This document shows positions 61,746 to 64,000 of a DNA stretch of 64,000 nt, in pieces. Source of the stretch: Schauerella fraxinea (GTDB lineage Bacteria > Pseudomonadota > Gammaproteobacteria > Burkholderiales > Burkholderiaceae_B); NCBI GenBank assembly GCA_030849965.1, contig JAVDKL010000003.1:248001-312000 (forward strand). The letters run 5' to 3'. Below the pieces are notes generated by a model. It saw only the letters and a list, made by a program, of their open reading frames with translations. It was not told the DNA's origin and ran no database searches. How positions within the stretch are numbered: the first letter of the stretch is position 1; the number at the start of each line of letters is the position of its first letter. Position numbers and translations under genes: made by a program.

Positions 61746-63353
61746 TTACGGCGCTTTCTTGACGTTCCAGAACGTCGTGGCGGGCGCCCGTACCCAACCG
61801 GAGAGTTTGTTGGAATACACCGTGGGTACCGACATCTGGCCGAGCGGCACGTAGAGGCCCTCGTCGATGGCGACGCGCTGGACTTCCTCGGCCAGGCGCT
61901 TTTGTTCCGCCGGATCGCTGGCCAGCGCGAATTGAGCACGCAGTTTTTCGATTTCGGGGAAGTCGGGCCAGCCGAACCAGGCCTGGTCGCCATTAGCGGC
62001 AGCCGGCGCCGAACGGATCGGATCCATGATGTCGGTGGCGTACCAGTTGGTGTTGTGAATGTTCCAACCGCCTTGCGCAGCCGGCGCCTTTGACGTGCGG
62101 CGCGTGGCGACCGTCTGCCAGTCCATGGCAACCAGATCGACCTTGAAGCCCGCCCGGCGCAGGGCCTCGGCGATGACGACGGGTTGCGCGCGGATCGTGG
62201 GCAAATCGGAAGCTTGCATGATCACGACGGGGGTGCCGTCATAGCCGGCTTCTTTCAGGAGTGCCTGCGCCTTGGGGATATCGGACTTGACCGTCATCTC
62301 CGCACCGATCTTGCTTTCGAAGGGCGTATCGCAACCCCACAGCGAGGCGCAGGTTTTCCAGTATTTGGGATTGCCCACGAGCGCCTGCATGACAGGCTCT
62401 TGACCCACGGCGTACATCGCGGCCTGGCGGATCTTCTTATTGTTGAAGGGCGGTTGCGTGAAGTTGAAGCGGTACATCACGTAGTAGCCGACCGGGCTGA
62501 TGACGGTTTCCTTCAGGTCGGGATTGCCTTCGACCATGGGCAGCAGGTCGTAGGGAAATTGCTCGACCATATCCACTTCATCGCCCAACAGCGCATTCGC
62601 GGCCGTCATGGCATCGGGCATCACGTCCCACTCGACGCGATCCACATTGACCACCTTGCCGCCGGCCAGCCCGCTGGCGGGCTCACTGCGCGGCTTGTAG
62701 GCCGTGTTCTTGAGGTAAACGGTTTTGACGCCGGGATTGAATTCGCCCACCTTGAAGGGGCCTGATCCGGTCATGTCGGTAATGGGCTGGCCCACGGGAA
62801 TATCGGCCACGCGCTTGGGCAGCATGAAGGCCGCCGTGCCGGTGGGCTTGGCAAGCGCACGCAGGGCGAGATCGGTGGGTTCCTTCATGACGATGCGCAT
62901 GGACTTGGCATCGACCACTTCGATCTTGTCGACCAGCTTGAGCACGGCGCGGCCCATGCCGTCGTTTTTCGCCCAGCGATTGATCGAGGCCACGCAGTCT
63001 TCGGCTGTGACGGGCTTGCCGTCATGCCACATCAATCCGTCGCGCAAGGTAAGGGTATAGGTTTTGCCGTCGGCCGATACGTCCCATCGCTCGAGCATTT
63101 GCGGCTTGATGGCGTTGTCGGCGTCGGTGGCCAACAGGGTGTCGTAGATCATGTAGCCATGCCACGTCGTGATGTACGCCGTGGTGGCATGCGGATCGGT
63201 CAATCGCAGCGGTGAGTGCATCACGGCCTTGATCGTGGTCTCGGCTTGCGCCGCGCCGGTACTCGCGGTGAGCGCAACGATAGTCGCGGCCATCAGCGTG
63301 GCGCAACAACGTGCCGATCGGAAACGCATCACGGGTAGAAACGTGTACAGCAT
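61746..63353 (-). CDS. Peptide-type ABC transporter, periplasmic binding protein (SBP_bac_5)
   Basis: A 535-residue exported binding protein. The signal peptide ends near residue 37 (...STGAAQAETTIK). It carries the SBP_bac_5 hallmarks SADGKTYTLTLRDGLMWHDG, GSGPFKVGEFNPG and NKKIRQAAMYAVGQEPVM. The ATG at 63353 has AGGGGA before it; ATG 63329 would also leave a signal peptide but lacks a ribosome site, and the upstream GTG-type frame to 63398 is not needed. It leads the operon with two permeases, fused ATPase and M81 peptidase. Ligand: peptide or glutathione-like, not determined. Confidence 0.94.
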   Translation of the reverse strand: MLYTFLPVMRFRSARCCATLMAATIVALTASTGAAQAETTIKAVMHSPLRLTDPHATTAYITTWHGYMIYDTLLATDADNAIKPQMLERWDVSADGKTYTLTLRDGLMWHDGKPVTAEDCVASINRWAKNDGMGRAVLKLVDKIEVVDAKSMRIVMKEPTDLALRALAKPTGTAAFMLPKRVADIPVGQPITDMTGSGPFKVGEFNPGVKTVYLKNTAYKPRSEPASGLAGGKVVNVDRVEWDVMPDAMTAANALLGDEVDMVEQFPYDLLPMVEGNPDLKETVISPVGYYVMYRFNFTQPPFNNKKIRQAAMYAVGQEPVMQALVGNPKYWKTCASLWGCDTPFESKIGAEMTVKSDIPKAQALLKEAGYDGTPVVIMQASDLPTIRAQPVVIAEALRRAGFKVDLVAMDWQTVATRRTSKAPAAQGGWNIHNTNWYATDIMDPIRSAPAAANGDQAWFGWPDFPEIEKLRAQFALASDPAEQKRLAEEVQRVAIDEGLYVPLGQMSVPTVYSNKLSGWVRAPATTFWNVKKAP

Positions 63354-63469
63354 GACTTTCCCCTGTCGTGAAAAGGTCAAAGCATATCGCACACGCACGG
63401 TGCGGGGTACGCGTACAAGTACGGTTGCGTGGATGCGTTAAGTCAGACCTTGAATGGCATGCAAAGCAG

Positions 63470-63500
63470 GCTTCGCATACTGCGATGCAGCATGCGAAGC
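63470..63500 (-). terminator. Terminator-like hairpin after the mmsA-type gene
   Basis: GCTTCGCAT (63470-63478) / ATGCGAAGC (63492-63500), a perfect 9-bp stem with a 13-base loop, 11 bases beyond the dehydrogenase stop on the minus strand. No U tract follows, so it may act with Rho or as RNA protection. Confidence 0.5.
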
Positions 63501-63510
63501 GGTTGGGTGC

Positions 63511-64000
63511 TTACTTGGCGACGGGCATCGTGAATTCGGCGCCCTTGTCGATGCTGTCGGGCCAGCGTTGCATGATGCTCTTGTAGCGCGTGTAGAAGCG
63601 GATGCCTTCTTCGCCGTAGGCGTGATGGTCGCCAAACAGCGAGCGCTTCCAGCCACCAAACGAATGCCAGGCCATCGGCACCGGGATCGGCACGTTGATG
63701 CCCACCATCCCCACCTTGATCTGGCGCGCGAACGCGCGTGCGATGCCGCCGTCGGAGGTAAAGCACGACACGCCGTTGGCGAACTCATGCTTGTTGATCA
63801 GTTCGACTGCAGAGGCGAAGTCGGGTACGCGCACCACGCACAATACCGGTCCGAAAATCTCTTCGCGGTAGATGTTCATCGCGGGCTTCACGTGGTCGAA
63901 CAACGTCCCTGCAAGGAAGAAGCCTTTCTCGTGGCCGGGCACTGTGACCTCACGGCCGTCGACCACCATCGTGGCGCCTGCCGCGATACCGTCTTCGATA
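63511..64000 (-). CDS. mmsA: CoA-acylating methylmalonate-semialdehyde dehydrogenase (5' end missing)
   Basis: The C-terminal 162 codons of an aldehyde dehydrogenase-fold enzyme; the frame is open to the window edge. Motifs [58 protein letters not shown] and [19 protein letters not shown] are diagnostic of the MmsA family. It oxidises methylmalonate or malonate semialdehyde to propionyl-CoA or acetyl-CoA in valine, inositol and beta-alanine catabolism. The catalytic Cys lies outside the window. It precedes the peptide ABC operon on the same strand by 157 bases with a hairpin between. Confidence 0.94.
   Translation of the reverse strand, partial: IEDGIAAGATMVVDGREVTVPGHEKGFFLAGTLFDHVKPAMNIYREEIFGPVLCVVRVPDFASAVELINKHEFANGVSCFTSDGGIARAFARQIKVGMVGINVPIPVPMAWHSFGGWKRSLFGDHHAYGEEGIRFYTRYKSIMQRWPDSIDKGAEFTMPVAK

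Overview
The window is chromosomal DNA of a high-GC beta-proteobacterium, most likely Burkholderiales and probably Alcaligenaceae (Bordetella/Achromobacter relatives). The basis is two Bug-type solute receptors embedded in catabolic operons, Burkholderiales-like housekeeping genes (ffh, metG, apbC, tamAB, dcd, gcvTHP) and a VgrG/PAAR cassette. This placement is inferred from gene content, not from a database search.

Left part (1-12.4 kb): a minus-strand catabolic operon runs from a LysR regulator through a Bug receptor, an AtuA-family protein, a DUF4387 protein and a GMC oxidoreductase to an aldehyde dehydrogenase cut by the window edge. It is followed by ampD, a PP0621-family protein and an ypjD-like cytochrome c assembly protein, with ffh divergent from them. 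trmB-pip-thiS converge on ffh across a strong terminator. A tRNA-Gly(CCC) gene lies at 12.34 kb.

12.4-17.2 kb: an orphan type VI secretion cassette (vgrG, three unrecognised genes, PAAR) lies directly beside the 3' end of the tRNA. 17.2-21.4 kb: a FecI/FecR-like sigma/anti-sigma pair and a TonB-dependent siderophore receptor with a signalling domain, with Fur-like boxes. 21.6-23.8 kb: a three-gene polar amino-acid ABC transporter. 23.9-27.4 kb: an unknown exported protein, a membrane metallophosphoesterase and a pentapeptide-repeat protein. 27.6-33.2 kb: a second catabolic operon (CaiB-type CoA transferase, HMG-CoA-lyase-like enzyme, Bug receptor, HSL-type esterase) with a LysR gene and a candidate operator upstream. 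33.3-35.7 kb: two META-domain lipoproteins and trhO.

35.7-49.4 kb: a start-less HigA-type antitoxin remnant lies between two copies of the metG 3' end. Then come metG, a small membrane protein, apbC, tamA-tamB, dcd, a hypothetical gene and a PLP amino-acid decarboxylase. 49.4-56.8 kb: a flavoprotein, sodA, and the glycine cleavage genes gcvT-gcvH-gcvP behind a tandem glycine riboswitch. 56.8-64 kb: a dipeptide-type ABC transporter operon (binding protein, two permeases, fused double ATPase) ending in an M81/MlrC-family metallopeptidase, preceded by the 3' end of a methylmalonate-semialdehyde dehydrogenase gene.

Two themes stand out. The stretch 24.9-34.9 kb carries four short tandem-repeat arrays of different unit length (15, 17, 19 and 24-25 bp), all between genes or at gene ends. 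The gene-poor gap between trhO and metG looks like a scar: a 16-bp exact direct repeat of the metG end flanks a dead antitoxin gene. The most open functional question is what the three unrecognised proteins between vgrG and PAAR do.
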